Below are positions 33,209 through 42,355 of a DNA stretch of 64,000 nt, piece by piece. Location: contig JAUNKY010000002.1 in NCBI GenBank assembly GCA_030532515.1, positions 1-64,000 of the forward strand, read 5' to 3'. Within the stretch, counting starts at the first letter, position 1; each line of letters opens with the position of its first letter. A model generated the notes under the pieces. That model was not told where the DNA came from. It ran no database searches and was given only the letters and a program-made list of their open reading frames with translations. The DNA comes from Actinomycetaceae bacterium. GTDB lineage: Bacteria; Actinomycetota; Actinomycetes; Actinomycetales; Actinomycetaceae. The translations under genes were made by a program, and so were the position numbers.

Positions 33209-33253
33209 AGTTCGTCTCTAAAATCAGGTACGATTTTAGAGACGAACTTTTTT
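33209..33253 (+). terminator. Strong terminator after the FKBP gene
   Basis: AGTTCGTCTCTAAAATC (33209-33225) pairs perfectly with GATTTTAGAGACGAACT (33232-33248), then a T run. Confidence 0.95.
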
Positions 33254-33299
33254 ACATCAAACCGGAAACGGTTTAGCACTCAAAATGGGAGACATGTAA

Positions 33300-33695
33300 A
33301 TGACGCAAACTGAAAATCGCGACAGCGTCAACGTGTTGCTATACAGCGACAACAGCGACACCCGCCAGGCAGTAATGGATGCTGTTGGCGTGCGCCCTGG
33401 CAAAGATCTGCCTACCATTAACTGGATTGAAGCCGCTACTGAAGCTGGCGCGGTAACTAAGTTTACCGAAAACCAGATTGCCGCTCTGGTATTAGATGGC
33501 GAAACCCAGAAGGTGGGGGGCATGGCTGTCTTGCGTCGTCTGAACGTGGAAAACAACAACACTGCTCCAGCACTTATTTTGGTTGCTCGTCAGCAGGACG
33601 AATGGCTAGCTCAGTTTGCCGGGGCAACCAGCACTTTGCTAACCCCATTTGACCCGGTTTCTTTGAACCAGGCAGTGGCAGATTTGCTCCGCTGA
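33300..33695 (+). CDS. Pseudo-receiver (response-regulator-like) protein
   Basis: Protein of 131 residues with a CheY-like layout (VNVLLYSDN..., ALVLDGE, ALILVARQ, TLLTPFDP) but no DNA-binding domain. The acidic pocket and the normal phosphorylation Asp seem altered (LDGE in place of the usual D-x-x-M-P), so it may not be phosphorylated. Similar stand-alone proteins are conserved in many actinobacteria, with no known role. Flanked by terminators on both sides, so transcribed alone. Confidence 0.75.
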   Translation: MTQTENRDSVNVLLYSDNSDTRQAVMDAVGVRPGKDLPTINWIEAATEAGAVTKFTENQIAALVLDGETQKVGGMAVLRRLNVENNNTAPALILVARQQDEWLAQFAGATSTLLTPFDPVSLNQAVADLLR

Positions 33696-33710
33696 ATCCT
33701 AAGTTTGTTT

Positions 33711-33746
33711 AAGAGGGGGAAGATCCAACGGATCTTCCCCCTCTTT
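33711..33746. terminator. Bidirectional terminator
   Basis: AAGAGGGGGAAGATCC (33711-33726) pairs with 33730-33745 (GGATCTTCCCCCTCTT) around three bases, and lies between convergent genes. Confidence 0.9.
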
Positions 33747-33785
33747 GCAGAACCTACGCCGGCTTGCAGCGCTTCAGATGCCGAT

Positions 33786-34403
33786 TTAATACTGGACGTC
33801 AGCTAGCGATAAAACTGTGAAAACCTCTGCGGGAAGCTGCGCCTCTTGCGGCTGGGCTAAAGCCACTAAATGTTCAAATAGTGCCAGACAGGTATAGGCA
33901 TCAGCCAAAGCGCGGTGAGCATGTGGATTAACAATCCCAAAATGCTGCGCTAACGTAGCTAACCGATGATTAGCTACCAGAGGCTTTGGTAGTACCGCCC
34001 TCGAAAATAAAACTGTATCGATAGACGCAGGAACTGGCCATTCAATCCCAAGTTGTGCGCAACCAGCCATTAAAAAACGGGTGTCAAACCGGGCGTTATG
34101 CGCCAGCAAAACCGCGTTTGGGAAATCTGCGAAAGCTAAAAACTCTGGCAGCACTTGCGACAGTAACGGTGCGGAAGCCACCAGCTGGTCGTCGATCCCC
34201 GTTAGCTTCGTAATAAAAGGAGGAATTGGGCGCTGTGGGTTAACTAAGGAAGCGAACTCAGCAATAACTTCTCCGCCACGGTATTTAACTGCCGCGATTT
34301 CTGTAATGGCGTCAGTCGCTTCTAAACCGGTAGTCTCAATATCAACTGAAATAAAGGTAGTTTCATTGATAAACTGCGGGTTAGTTAATAGATCCGCGGA
34401 CAC
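33786..34403 (-). CDS. 3'-5' exonuclease, DnaQ/epsilon type
   Basis: About 205 residues from GTG 34403. The start is chosen because GAGGAG lies 9 bases upstream; a longer frame to 34568 overlaps the divergent plsC start and contains no family sequence. Exonuclease motifs: Exo I SVDIETTG (about 19), Exo II LAHNARFDTRF, Exo III HRALADAYT. The DEDDh set is complete. It could proofread DNA or trim RNA as a stand-alone DnaQ-like enzyme. Confidence 0.88.
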   Translation of the reverse strand: MSADLLTNPQFINETTFISVDIETTGLEATDAITEIAAVKYRGGEVIAEFASLVNPQRPIPPFITKLTGIDDQLVASAPLLSQVLPEFLAFADFPNAVLLAHNARFDTRFLMAGCAQLGIEWPVPASIDTVLFSRAVLPKPLVANHRLATLAQHFGIVNPHAHRALADAYTCLALFEHLVALAQPQEAQLPAEVFTVLSLADVQY

Positions 34404-34567
34404 TGTGGAGGACTCCTCAAAGATAGGTGAACGTCCGAAGCTGCTGGGAATATGTGCGCGCGTCTTAGAAAATGCAGACAATACGTGCAACAGCTTCGAA
34501 AGAGCATAGACTATTAACAACGATAAGTTACCAACTTCAAAAAAGAAACCGACGGAAGGATCACCCA

Positions 34568-35296
34568 ATGCTCTACCAGGTACTCAAAAAAGGCTTCGGC
34601 CCACTGCTGAAAGCCTACTACAAGCCCTGGATCGAAGGAAAAGAAAACATTCCTACCACCGGTGCCGCCATCTTGGCATCCAACCACCTGGCAGTATTCG
34701 ACTCCGTTTTTCTCCCCCTACTTTGTGACCGCGAAATCGTCTTCATCGGTAAAGACGACTACTTCAAAACCGACACCCTCAAAGGCAAATTCGTAGCCCG
34801 CTTCATGCGCGGCGTAGGCGTAATCCCCGTAGACCGCTCTTCAAGCTCAGCCGCAGAAGGTGCCCTGCGCGCCGGCTTGGCCCGCTTGGAAGAAGGCGAA
34901 CTATTCGGCATTTACCCAGAAGGCACCCGCAGCCCAGATGGACGCATTTACAAAGCCAAAGTAGGTGTTGCAAAGCTCGCGATCCAATCCGGCGCCCCAG
35001 TAGTCCCCGTGGCAATGATCGGCACCAACGTGGCCCAGCCAATCGGACAGAAAATCCCCAGCCGGCACCCAGTTGGCGTTCGCATCGGTAAACCACTGGA
35101 CTTCTCACATCTAAAAGGTAAAGAAAACGACGGACCAACTCTGCGCGCCGTAGCCAACGAAATCATCCAGGCAATCCAAGCTCTCTCGGGCCAAGAATAC
35201 GTAGACATGTACGCTGCTGACCGCAAACTAGAGTTGGCCGCCGAAGGAAAATTCGACGGACCTATTCCAGGCGGCGCCAAGGCAGACCGTTCCTAA
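34568..35296 (+). CDS. plsC: 1-acylglycerol-3-phosphate O-acyltransferase (PlsC family)
   Basis: Membrane-associated enzyme of about 242 residues placing the second acyl chain on lysophosphatidate. The catalytic NHLAVFD (HX4D, about 39-45) and YPEGTRS (about 118-124) are clear. The start at ATG 34568 follows GGAAGGA. It corresponds to Rv2182c in the mycobacterial aroG-pknL region, which supports the synteny. The extra upstream open frame to 34472 is not needed. Confidence 0.93.
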   Translation: MLYQVLKKGFGPLLKAYYKPWIEGKENIPTTGAAILASNHLAVFDSVFLPLLCDREIVFIGKDDYFKTDTLKGKFVARFMRGVGVIPVDRSSSSAAEGALRAGLARLEEGELFGIYPEGTRSPDGRIYKAKVGVAKLAIQSGAPVVPVAMIGTNVAQPIGQKIPSRHPVGVRIGKPLDFSHLKGKENDGPTLRAVANEIIQAIQALSGQEYVDMYAADRKLELAAEGKFDGPIPGGAKADRS

Positions 35297-35303
35297 ACGG
35301 AAA

Positions 35304-35340
35304 CCCCAAAGCCCCTAAGCAACACTCTAGGTCTTTGGGG
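35304..35340 (+). terminator. Terminator after plsC
   Basis: CCCCAAAG (35304-35311) pairs with CTTTGGGG (35333-35340) with a long loop that has weak inner pairing. Confidence 0.6.
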
Positions 35341-35425
35341 AAATCTGCCCGGTAAAAAACCCTGTAGAATAGTTAGTGCACAGCATGTTTTGTTGCCCTA
35401 AAACGTTTAACCGAAAGGTAAATTG

Positions 35426-36649
35426 ATGACTGTCAAGCGTGTAGCTATTTTGACTGCTGGTGGCTTCGCTCCCTGTCTATCCTCTGCAGTAGGTGGACTA
35501 ATCGAGCGTTACACCGAATTGGACCCCACCATTGAAATCATCGCCTACCAGCACGGCTACCACGGCCTGCTGACCGGCAACTACATCGTAATCGGTGAAG
35601 AAGCCCGCAAGAAGGCTGGCATTTTGCACAAGTTCGGTGGCTCCCCAATCGGCAACTCCCGCGTCAAGCTCACCAACGCTAAGGACCTGGTAAAGCGCGG
35701 ACTGGTCGAAGAAGGCGAAAACCCACTGGAAGTAGCAGCAGAACGTCTGCGCGCAGACCGCGTTGACGTCCTCCACACCATCGGTGGCGACGACACCAAC
35801 ACCACCGCTGCAGACTTGGCACACTACCTGGAAGAAAACAACTACCAGCTAACGGTAGTTGGCCTACCAAAGACCATCGACAACGACGTTGTCCCAGTAC
35901 GCCAATCCTTGGGCGCCTGGACCGCAGCTGAAGAAGCCGCAAAGTTCGCACAGAACATCATCGGTGAACACCGTTCCAACCCACGTATGCTGATTATCCA
36001 CGAAGTCATGGGCCGTAACTGTGGTTACCTGACCGCTGCTGCCGCGAAGTCATACCGCGACTGGTGGAAGCGTCAGGAATGGGCACCAGAACTGGGCCTA
36101 TCGAAGGAACGCTGGGATATCCACGCAGTTTACATTCCAGAAGACGCGGTAGAAATCGACCGCGAAGCAGCTCGCCTGAAGGCCATCATGGACGGTGTTG
36201 GCAACGTCAACATCTTCCTCTCTGAAGGCGCTGGCGTCTCTGAAATCATCGCCGAAATGGAAGCAAACGGCCAGGAAGTACAGCGCGACCCATTCGGCCA
36301 CGTTAAGCTTGACACCATCAACCCAGGAAACTGGTTCGCAAAGCAGTTCGCTGAAAAGATCGGTGCTGAAAAGGTAATGGTTCAGAAGTCCGGTTACTTC
36401 TCTCGCGCTGCAGCTGCAAACGCTGAAGACCTGCGTCTGATTAAGTCCATGACCGACTACGCTGTAGAATGCGCACTGCGCGGCGAACCCGGCGTGATCG
36501 GCCACGATGAAGAAGATGGCGACAAGCTCAAGGCAATCCCATTCAAGCGTATTGCCGGACACAAGCCATTCGATATCTCGACCCCTTGGTTCCGCGAAAT
36601 GATGGCAGAGATCGGTGAAGCCGTCTCTCCAGCGCCAGAAACCAAGTAA
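35426..36649 (+). CDS. pfp: Pyrophosphate-dependent 6-phosphofructokinase
   Basis: About 407 residues from ATG 35426 (GAAAGG 7 bases upstream; the adjacent TTG 35423 is less likely). The sequence GGDDTN replaces the GGDGT of ATP enzymes, which marks PPi as phosphate donor, and PKTIDND carries the matching lysine. It phosphorylates fructose-6-phosphate reversibly in glycolysis, saving ATP. Common in Actinomycetaceae and other fermentative actinobacteria. Strong terminators lie on both sides. Confidence 0.95.
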   Translation: MTVKRVAILTAGGFAPCLSSAVGGLIERYTELDPTIEIIAYQHGYHGLLTGNYIVIGEEARKKAGILHKFGGSPIGNSRVKLTNAKDLVKRGLVEEGENPLEVAAERLRADRVDVLHTIGGDDTNTTAADLAHYLEENNYQLTVVGLPKTIDNDVVPVRQSLGAWTAAEEAAKFAQNIIGEHRSNPRMLIIHEVMGRNCGYLTAAAAKSYRDWWKRQEWAPELGLSKERWDIHAVYIPEDAVEIDREAARLKAIMDGVGNVNIFLSEGAGVSEIIAEMEANGQEVQRDPFGHVKLDTINPGNWFAKQFAEKIGAEKVMVQKSGYFSRAAAANAEDLRLIKSMTDYAVECALRGEPGVIGHDEEDGDKLKAIPFKRIAGHKPFDISTPWFREMMAEIGEAVSPAPETK

Positions 36650-36666
36650 TCTAGGCAACTAGGAAT

Positions 36667-36699
36667 GGGGGTTTACCGCTGTTTTTGCGGTAAACCCCC
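36667..36699 (+). terminator. Terminator after the phosphofructokinase gene
   Basis: GGGGGTTTACCGC (36667-36679) pairs perfectly with GCGGTAAACCCCC (36687-36699); the loop is T-rich. Confidence 0.9.
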
Positions 36700-36725
36700 A
36701 AGTACTTACTCAAGCGAGGAACAAC

Positions 36726-38042
36726 TTGTTGGAATCTTGGCGTGAAAAAACTGCCCGGCAACAACCGGACTATCAGGACCAGCAGAAACTGGCAGAAATC
36801 ACCCAGATATTACGCACCCGCCCCGGTTTAGTCTACGCTACCGAAATTGAAAGACTCACCAGCGAACTGGCCCGAGCCGGTAGGGGAGAGAGCTTCGTCC
36901 TTATGGGCGGTGACTGTGCGGAAACCTTCGCCACCACCACCGAACAGCAGATCCGCCTAAAAATCCAAACCCTCTTACAAATGAGCGTAGTCCTCTCTTA
37001 CGGGGCCTCTCTACCCGTAGTAAAAATCGGACGCATTGCCGGACAGTACGCCAAACCTCGCTCAAATGACACTGAATGCCGCGGCAAACAATCGCTACCG
37101 GTTTACCGCGGCGACGCCGTCAACGGCATCGCTTACACCGCCACCGAAAGACAGGCAGACCCGGCCAGACTGCTGGAAATGTACCAGCACTGCCTGGCTA
37201 CCCTCAACCTAATCCGCGCCTACACCAAAGGCGGATTCGCAGATATCAACCTGCTCCACAAGTGGAATGAAGGCTTCAAAGCCAACCCCGCCTATGCGCG
37301 CTATGAATCCCTAGCAGAAGATATCCGCCGCGCCCTAAAGTTCATGGTTGCTTCCGGCGCCGAAATTGACGGCTTACGCGACGTAGACTTCTATGCCTCT
37401 CACGAAGCCTTGCTCTTAGAATACGAAGCCGCGATGATCCGCCCTGACCCGCTCACCGGCGAATTCTATGACACCTCTGGGCACTTCCTGTGGATTGGCG
37501 AACGTACTCGCGACCCCCACGGCGCACATGTAGAACTGTTGAGCAAAGTAAAAAACCCGCTGGGCGTTAAACTTGGCCCCAACGTCACTGCCGCAGAAGT
37601 CTTAACTCTCAGTGAAAAACTAAACCCCTTGAATACCCCAGGGAAGTTCACGGCTATCACCCGCATCGGCGCAGACCGTATAGCAGACACGCTGCCACCC
37701 ATCCTCGAAGCAACTAAAGCTGCCGGCAGAGAAATCGTCTGGCTTTCTGACCCCATGCACGGCAACACCATTCAAACTGACTCAGGCATTAAAACCCGCC
37801 ACTTTGACACGATTTTCAAAGAAGTCGAAGGGTTCTTCAAAGCCCATCAAGAAGCTGGGACAGTTGCCGGCGGGCTACATATTGAACTTACCGGAGACGA
37901 CGTTACTGAGGTCTTGGGCGGCGCCGAAAACCTGACTGAAGTTGATTTAGAACAGCGCTATGAGTCGCTGGTAGACCCACGTTTAAACCACCAGCAGTCT
38001 TTGGAAATGGCGTTTCGCGTGGCAGAACTCTTGCAACGGTAG
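36726..38042 (+). CDS. aroG: Class II DAHP synthase (3-deoxy-7-phosphoheptulonate synthase)
   Basis: First enzyme of the shikimate pathway, 438 residues. It is the plant/Mycobacterium-type class II, with MGGDCAETF, the PVVKIGRIAGQYAKPRS block, RVDGLRDVDFYASHEALLLEYE-like region (here GLRDVDFYASHEA), RIGADRI and SDPMHGNT. Metal ligands Cys, His, Glu and Asp are in these segments. Start is TTG 36726 or the next TTG 36729, with GAGGA just upstream. In Mycobacterium the homologue (Rv2178c) also sits near pknL and plsC. Confidence 0.95.
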   Translation: MLESWREKTARQQPDYQDQQKLAEITQILRTRPGLVYATEIERLTSELARAGRGESFVLMGGDCAETFATTTEQQIRLKIQTLLQMSVVLSYGASLPVVKIGRIAGQYAKPRSNDTECRGKQSLPVYRGDAVNGIAYTATERQADPARLLEMYQHCLATLNLIRAYTKGGFADINLLHKWNEGFKANPAYARYESLAEDIRRALKFMVASGAEIDGLRDVDFYASHEALLLEYEAAMIRPDPLTGEFYDTSGHFLWIGERTRDPHGAHVELLSKVKNPLGVKLGPNVTAAEVLTLSEKLNPLNTPGKFTAITRIGADRIADTLPPILEATKAAGREIVWLSDPMHGNTIQTDSGIKTRHFDTIFKEVEGFFKAHQEAGTVAGGLHIELTGDDVTEVLGGAENLTEVDLEQRYESLVDPRLNHQQSLEMAFRVAELLQR

Positions 38043-38090
38043 CTAGAAACTACGTATCCTAATAAAAACCCAGAGAATGCGGAGGTTAAC

Positions 38091-38483
38091 ATGAGGAAAC
38101 AAAAACTTATGCTACTGGCAGCTCCTTTGGTTGCACTAGCGTTTGCAGGCTGCACACAGTCCGCTGAGCCTAAGGCTCCGTACCTGCCCGGCCCCAGCGA
38201 ACTAAACTCGATCGGCGTCTTTTACACGATTGAAAAAATCGAAGTTACCGGAAACGACGTCTGCGCTTTCGACAAGCAAGACCGCCTGCTGGTTTTCAGC
38301 GAAGAAGTTAAGGTAAATCCAGAACATAACGCGCTGATTTTCAAGGATTCAGAAATTCCCATCGGGGTGGAAGCAATCGGCTCTGACTTTAAAGAACTCC
38401 CAGATGGGTTCGCTTGTGGTGGCAAAACCTACCCGGCCATCCATATCCTTGGAGAAGGACTATACCTAGTTAAAGACGAATAG
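38091..38483 (+). CDS. Small putative lipoprotein
   Basis: 130 residues. A signal peptide with lipobox FAGC (Cys at 21) predicts a lipid-anchored extracellular protein. The mature part has Cys pairs (DVCAFD and FACGG) that might form a disulfide, and no known domain. GGAGG lies about 7 bases before the ATG. Probably cotranscribed with aroG (48-base gap) unless a promoter lies in between. Function not recognised. Confidence 0.75.
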   Translation: MRKQKLMLLAAPLVALAFAGCTQSAEPKAPYLPGPSELNSIGVFYTIEKIEVTGNDVCAFDKQDRLLVFSEEVKVNPEHNALIFKDSEIPIGVEAIGSDFKELPDGFACGGKTYPAIHILGEGLYLVKDE

Positions 38484-38569
38484 TCAGACTGGGAAATACC
38501 GTCAGAATATTTCCGAGGGCGGACAGCGACCTCTTCGCCGTATCTTAGGTGAAGCTTAAACAACTAAGA

Positions 38570-38597
38570 CGGGGGAGTACCACCAGGTACTCCCCCG
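38570..38597. terminator. Terminator between lipoprotein and kinase genes
   Basis: CGGGGGAGTACC (38570-38581) pairs with GGTACTCCCCCG (38586-38597). It is followed by AAAACATTTTT on the plus side and serves the convergent pair. Confidence 0.8.
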
Positions 38598-38608
38598 AAA
38601 ACATTTTT

Positions 38609-40657
38609 CTAAACTAGCGAGAGGGTGATGGTAGAACCCACCTTCACCACGGTTCCAGCCGCCGGAGTTTGGTCAGCTACTAAACCAAAGGTTAAGAAAA
38701 TTCGGCGTGATTCTACCTTAAACCCAGCTGCTTCTAGAATCACCTTCGCATCTTCGTAGTTCTTACCAATCACGTTAGGAACTTCCCGATTCTCCGGCCC
38801 CTTAGACACCACTAAGCTAACTGAATCGCCTTTAAATAGGGTCTTGCCAGGCTCAATCGACTGTGAAACCACGTTCCCGGCGGGAACCTCGTCACTAAAT
38901 TCGGTGGTAACTTGGTAAATCAAACCCAGTTCCGTCAGCTTCGCTTCCGCGTCCGTTCGAGAAATACCTTTCACATCAGGAACTTCAATCGGTTGACGCC
39001 CCTTAGAAACCACTAAATCGACCTTAGTGTGGTGCGCAACGGTTTCACCGGCGAGCGGATGCGTACTAATCACCGCACCTTGCGGATGAACTGCAGAATA
39101 CTCTTCTTTAACTTCGCCCACCGTGAGCAAACCGGCCGTCAGCTCATTTTTTGCGTCTTCAGCTGGTTTGGCAACTACATCCGGAATTACGACCATCTGC
39201 ACGCCCTTAGAGACGAACAGTTTCAGACGCGTCCCCTTATGCACTTTGCCTGGGGTAGCCGGCTCAGTACGAATCACCACGCCAGCTGCCACCGTGTCAG
39301 AAAACTCTTCAGCCACATCAAACTGCAACTCTAACAGCTGCAGTTCTTTAGTAGCCTCTTCATAATCGACATTCTTTAAGGCAGCCACGTCACGGTAAGA
39401 ACCTGGGCCGTACTCGTACCACCACCAGGTTCCGCCCACGCCAACGCCAGAAACTAAAATCACTGTCAGCAAAGACAACAGCACAATCCGCAGTGCCCGC
39501 CGTTTGGGCTTAGGAGGTACTTGCGGTAAAGCTCCTGAGAACGGGGCAGTGCCATTACCGCCCTCGTATGGGGAAACCAGGGGAGGAATCGCTGCCAACC
39601 CGTGTGGCGGAGTTGCCCCGGAAACCTGGCTGGCCTGCCAACCAGGGGACTGCCCGGATTTAGCAACCAGCATTTCATCACGCGGCAAAGTCAAGGTATC
39701 GCCACGTTCACGAATCGTCTGCGTAGAAGCATCGGTATCTACCGGAACTACCTCAGCATGCCGATCCAAAATCGACGGGGGCAACCCGCGGCGCACCCGC
39801 TGCAACATATCCAACGCCGCCTGCGCTGATTCCGGGCGCTCAGCCACCTGGCGGGCAGCGAGTGCACAAACTAACTCATCAACCTCAGGTGGCAACCAAT
39901 TCTGTAAAGAAGAAGGTGCGGGAATATCCTCAGACACATGTGCTAACGCCACCTGAATCGCCGTGCGCTCTGCAAATGGGGTAGTACCCGTCAGCATTTC
40001 AAACAGCATAATGCCCAGCGAATACAGGTCGCAGCGGAAATCCGGATTAACCTCGGCCACAATCTCAGGCGCCAAATAGGCAACCGTGCCCATAACCGAA
40101 CCGGTAGAGGCTGAAGAAACATCAGAAATCGCACGCGCTAAACCAAAGTCAGCAACCTTAACTGACCCATCACCAACGACTAAAACGTTCTCAGGCTTAA
40201 TATCTCTATGGATAATCCCGGCACTATGCGCCACGTTCAAAGCATGCAGAACAGCCTCAGTGTAATCCAGGGCCTGGCGGACCGTCAGCGCCCCCTGAGA
40301 TTGCAACTGCTGGCGTAAAGTCGTACCCGGTACATACTCCATCACCAAATAGCCGGAACCAGCCACAACCCCCTGGTCAAAGACAGAGACCACCGCGGGG
40401 TGCAAAATCTTCGCCGCGGCCCGTGCCTCTCTGCGGAAACGATTCACAAACTCATCCGACTCAGCTAAATGCGGATGCATAATCTTAAACGCTACCGGCC
40501 GGTCTAAACGCAGATCCTGAGCTAGGAAAACCGTCGCCATCCCACCGCGAGCCAACAGCTTTTCAACGCGGTAACGCTCGTCTACAACCATGCCGATCAG
40601 CGGATCAGGTAAAATCTCCGGATCCGGGGCAGCGGGGTTTTCGATACTGTTTTCCAC
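38609..40657 (-). CDS. Stk-type Ser/Thr protein kinase with four PASTA domains
   Basis: Membrane kinase of 682 residues. The kinase domain (about 25-285) shows the glycine loop LARGGMATVF, Lys in VAFKIM, HRDIKPEN (about 151) and DFGLA (about 170). A Pro-rich linker precedes one membrane helix (about 388-412). Four extracellular PASTA repeats (about 425-680, ending in SKG or LSLV) probably bind peptidoglycan fragments. The gene position, divergent from an Rv2175c-type regulator and near aroG, equals that of PknL, which phosphorylates Rv2175c in Mycobacterium; mycobacterial PknL lacks PASTA domains, so this kinase is a longer form. It probably controls wall growth or division. Confidence 0.93.
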   Translation of the reverse strand: MENSIENPAAPDPEILPDPLIGMVVDERYRVEKLLARGGMATVFLAQDLRLDRPVAFKIMHPHLAESDEFVNRFRREARAAAKILHPAVVSVFDQGVVAGSGYLVMEYVPGTTLRQQLQSQGALTVRQALDYTEAVLHALNVAHSAGIIHRDIKPENVLVVGDGSVKVADFGLARAISDVSSASTGSVMGTVAYLAPEIVAEVNPDFRCDLYSLGIMLFEMLTGTTPFAERTAIQVALAHVSEDIPAPSSLQNWLPPEVDELVCALAARQVAERPESAQAALDMLQRVRRGLPPSILDRHAEVVPVDTDASTQTIRERGDTLTLPRDEMLVAKSGQSPGWQASQVSGATPPHGLAAIPPLVSPYEGGNGTAPFSGALPQVPPKPKRRALRIVLLSLLTVILVSGVGVGGTWWWYEYGPGSYRDVAALKNVDYEEATKELQLLELQFDVAEEFSDTVAAGVVIRTEPATPGKVHKGTRLKLFVSKGVQMVVIPDVVAKPAEDAKNELTAGLLTVGEVKEEYSAVHPQGAVISTHPLAGETVAHHTKVDLVVSKGRQPIEVPDVKGISRTDAEAKLTELGLIYQVTTEFSDEVPAGNVVSQSIEPGKTLFKGDSVSLVVSKGPENREVPNVIGKNYEDAKVILEAAGFKVESRRIFLTFGLVADQTPAAGTVVKVGSTITLSLV

Positions 40658-40777
40658 ATTCTTATACTACGCAAAAAGCGTCCAAAAGGTGGAATCTGCC
40701 ACCCAAAAGAAAAGAATTTTTGAAAAAGCAAACCCGAAATTACCTCAATCCCTCTGACGCCCCCTAAAATCGTTAGT

Positions 40778-41125
40778 ATGACTGACATTAACGCATACTA
40801 CACGCAGAACGAAGCTGCCAAACTTCTGGGAGTCACCCCGCAACGCATTAAGCAGATGTGGCAAGAAGACGACCTGATTAAGGTACGCATCGACCGCAAG
40901 CCATTCATTCCCAAAGACTGCTTCATCAAAGGCGCCCACGGTTGGATGGTAAACCCCGCGCTGCGTGGCACTTTGATTATGCTGCTAGACGCTGGCTTCG
41001 AATTCCTGGAAGCCTCCGAATGGCTCGACAACTACAACGACTACCTGGAAGCGCGCCCACTGGAACTACTGGCACAAAACCGCGCCAAAGAAGTTCGCAC
41101 CGCGATTCTCACCGTCACCTTCTGA
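40778..41125 (+). CDS. Rv2175c-family DNA-binding protein
   Basis: 115 residues. An N-terminal winged helix (NEAAKLLGVTPQRIKQMWQEDDL, about 7-29, split here by eye into helix-turn-helix) and a C-terminal part (ALRGTLIMLLDAGFEFLEASEW) match Rv2175c, a regulator phosphorylated by PknL. It is divergent from the PASTA kinase with a 120-base gap, so kinase and regulator are probably a functional pair. TAAAAT ends 7 bases before ATG and there is no ribosome site; likely leaderless. Confidence 0.88.
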   Translation: MTDINAYYTQNEAAKLLGVTPQRIKQMWQEDDLIKVRIDRKPFIPKDCFIKGAHGWMVNPALRGTLIMLLDAGFEFLEASEWLDNYNDYLEARPLELLAQNRAKEVRTAILTVTF

Positions 41126-41133
41126 CACAAAGT

Positions 41134-42225
41134 TTAATAGCGGCGATTCACCAGCAGGCCAGCAAACTCTTGCAAAACCTGCTGGTGTTTTGCTTGTAAC
41201 GCCAATCCCGAAAATGCCGCAAATCCCTTTTCGATTTGCAGAGAAATCAATTCTTCATGGACTTCGTAGGCGCCGGTAGCGTGGATAACTTCCCGTACCG
41301 CCGCGATTTGGTCAGCCGTCACCAGCGGATTCCCGAGGGCGCCCAACAGAACTTCTTTTAGCGCGGCGGAAGCTCTTTCCAACGTTAAAGCTAAGAGCAC
41401 CGTGCGCTTACCCTCACTGATATCCGAACTTGCGGGCTTACCGCTGACAGATTCTTCACCGAAGATCCCAATCTCGTCATCGCGCATCTGGAAAGCTAAG
41501 CCCCAGGCAGTGCCAGCAGTTTGGAGTGCTTCAATCAGTTCCGGCGCAGCGCCCTCGGCTAAAGCCCCCACAACCAGCGGATGCATCACCGAGTACCTGC
41601 CAGACTTCACCGTAATCACATCCAAAACGTGTGCTTTCAACCCCTGCGGATCAGTTAGCGGATGGGATTCGGTCAAAATATCCAGATACTGTCCCCAGGC
41701 TACTTCAGCGGTAATCCCCGCCACGTACGCGTGTAGTGCAGAGGCCAGCTGCGCGTCCACATTCCGCAACGCCAAATTCGTTACCGCGTGAGTGAGGGAA
41801 AGCAGGTAATCGCCCACTAAAACCGCGGCGGCATCAGCAGCTGCAGCGGGTAAGAACTCTGCCGCCGCTACTTGGATAGTCTGGTGGTTGCGACGCAAAT
41901 CGACTTTATCAATCAAATCATCATGAACCAGGGCAGAAGCCTGGTAAAACTCCATTGCCACCCCTAAATCTGCGGTAAAACCTGCCGAGGGGAAGGAAGT
42001 ATTCGTCTGTTTTGCTAAGAAAGCTCCCACAGCCACGCCCAGAGCTCGCAGGGTCTTTCCCTCACCCAAATAAGATTCCACCAAAGTCTTAAAACGGTTG
42101 AACTCTGGGTGCTTTTCAAAGGGGGCGCTGAGCTGCGCGGCTAACTCTAAAGTCCGCTGGTGAACGGCGGAAGAGAACTGGGGTAAATCAATCAAAGTGG
42201 TGCCTGGGACCTTTGCTGTATCCAT
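41134..42225 (-). CDS. idsA: Polyprenyl diphosphate synthase, IdsA type
   Basis: All-trans prenyl synthase of 363 residues, making geranylgeranyl or longer diphosphates for quinones and isoprenoids. The first Asp-rich motif is HDDLIDKVDLRR (about 104-115); the second reads FQMRDDEIGIFGE (about 252), with DDxxG instead of DDxxD, as is usual in actinobacterial IdsA. It corresponds to Rv2173 in the pknL region of Mycobacterium. Convergent with the Rv2175c-type gene by 8 bases. Confidence 0.92.
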   Translation of the reverse strand: MDTAKVPGTTLIDLPQFSSAVHQRTLELAAQLSAPFEKHPEFNRFKTLVESYLGEGKTLRALGVAVGAFLAKQTNTSFPSAGFTADLGVAMEFYQASALVHDDLIDKVDLRRNHQTIQVAAAEFLPAAAADAAAVLVGDYLLSLTHAVTNLALRNVDAQLASALHAYVAGITAEVAWGQYLDILTESHPLTDPQGLKAHVLDVITVKSGRYSVMHPLVVGALAEGAAPELIEALQTAGTAWGLAFQMRDDEIGIFGEESVSGKPASSDISEGKRTVLLALTLERASAALKEVLLGALGNPLVTADQIAAVREVIHATGAYEVHEELISLQIEKGFAAFSGLALQAKHQQVLQEFAGLLVNRRY

Positions 42226-42355
42226 GATTTAAAAATACCCTAAACTGGTAAGTGTTAAACACACTCCGGAATAGATGTCACTTTGCAACAAGTGCAGATT
42301 CCCCTTCCGCTTGCTGTTAATCACCGGTTGATTTCCAGCTAGAAAGGCGACACAT

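Noticed and set aside
34404..34568. N-terminal extension of the exonuclease to 34568
   Set aside because: The added residues are hydrophobic and unlike the family, they overlap the plsC start, and GTG 34403 has its own ribosome site.
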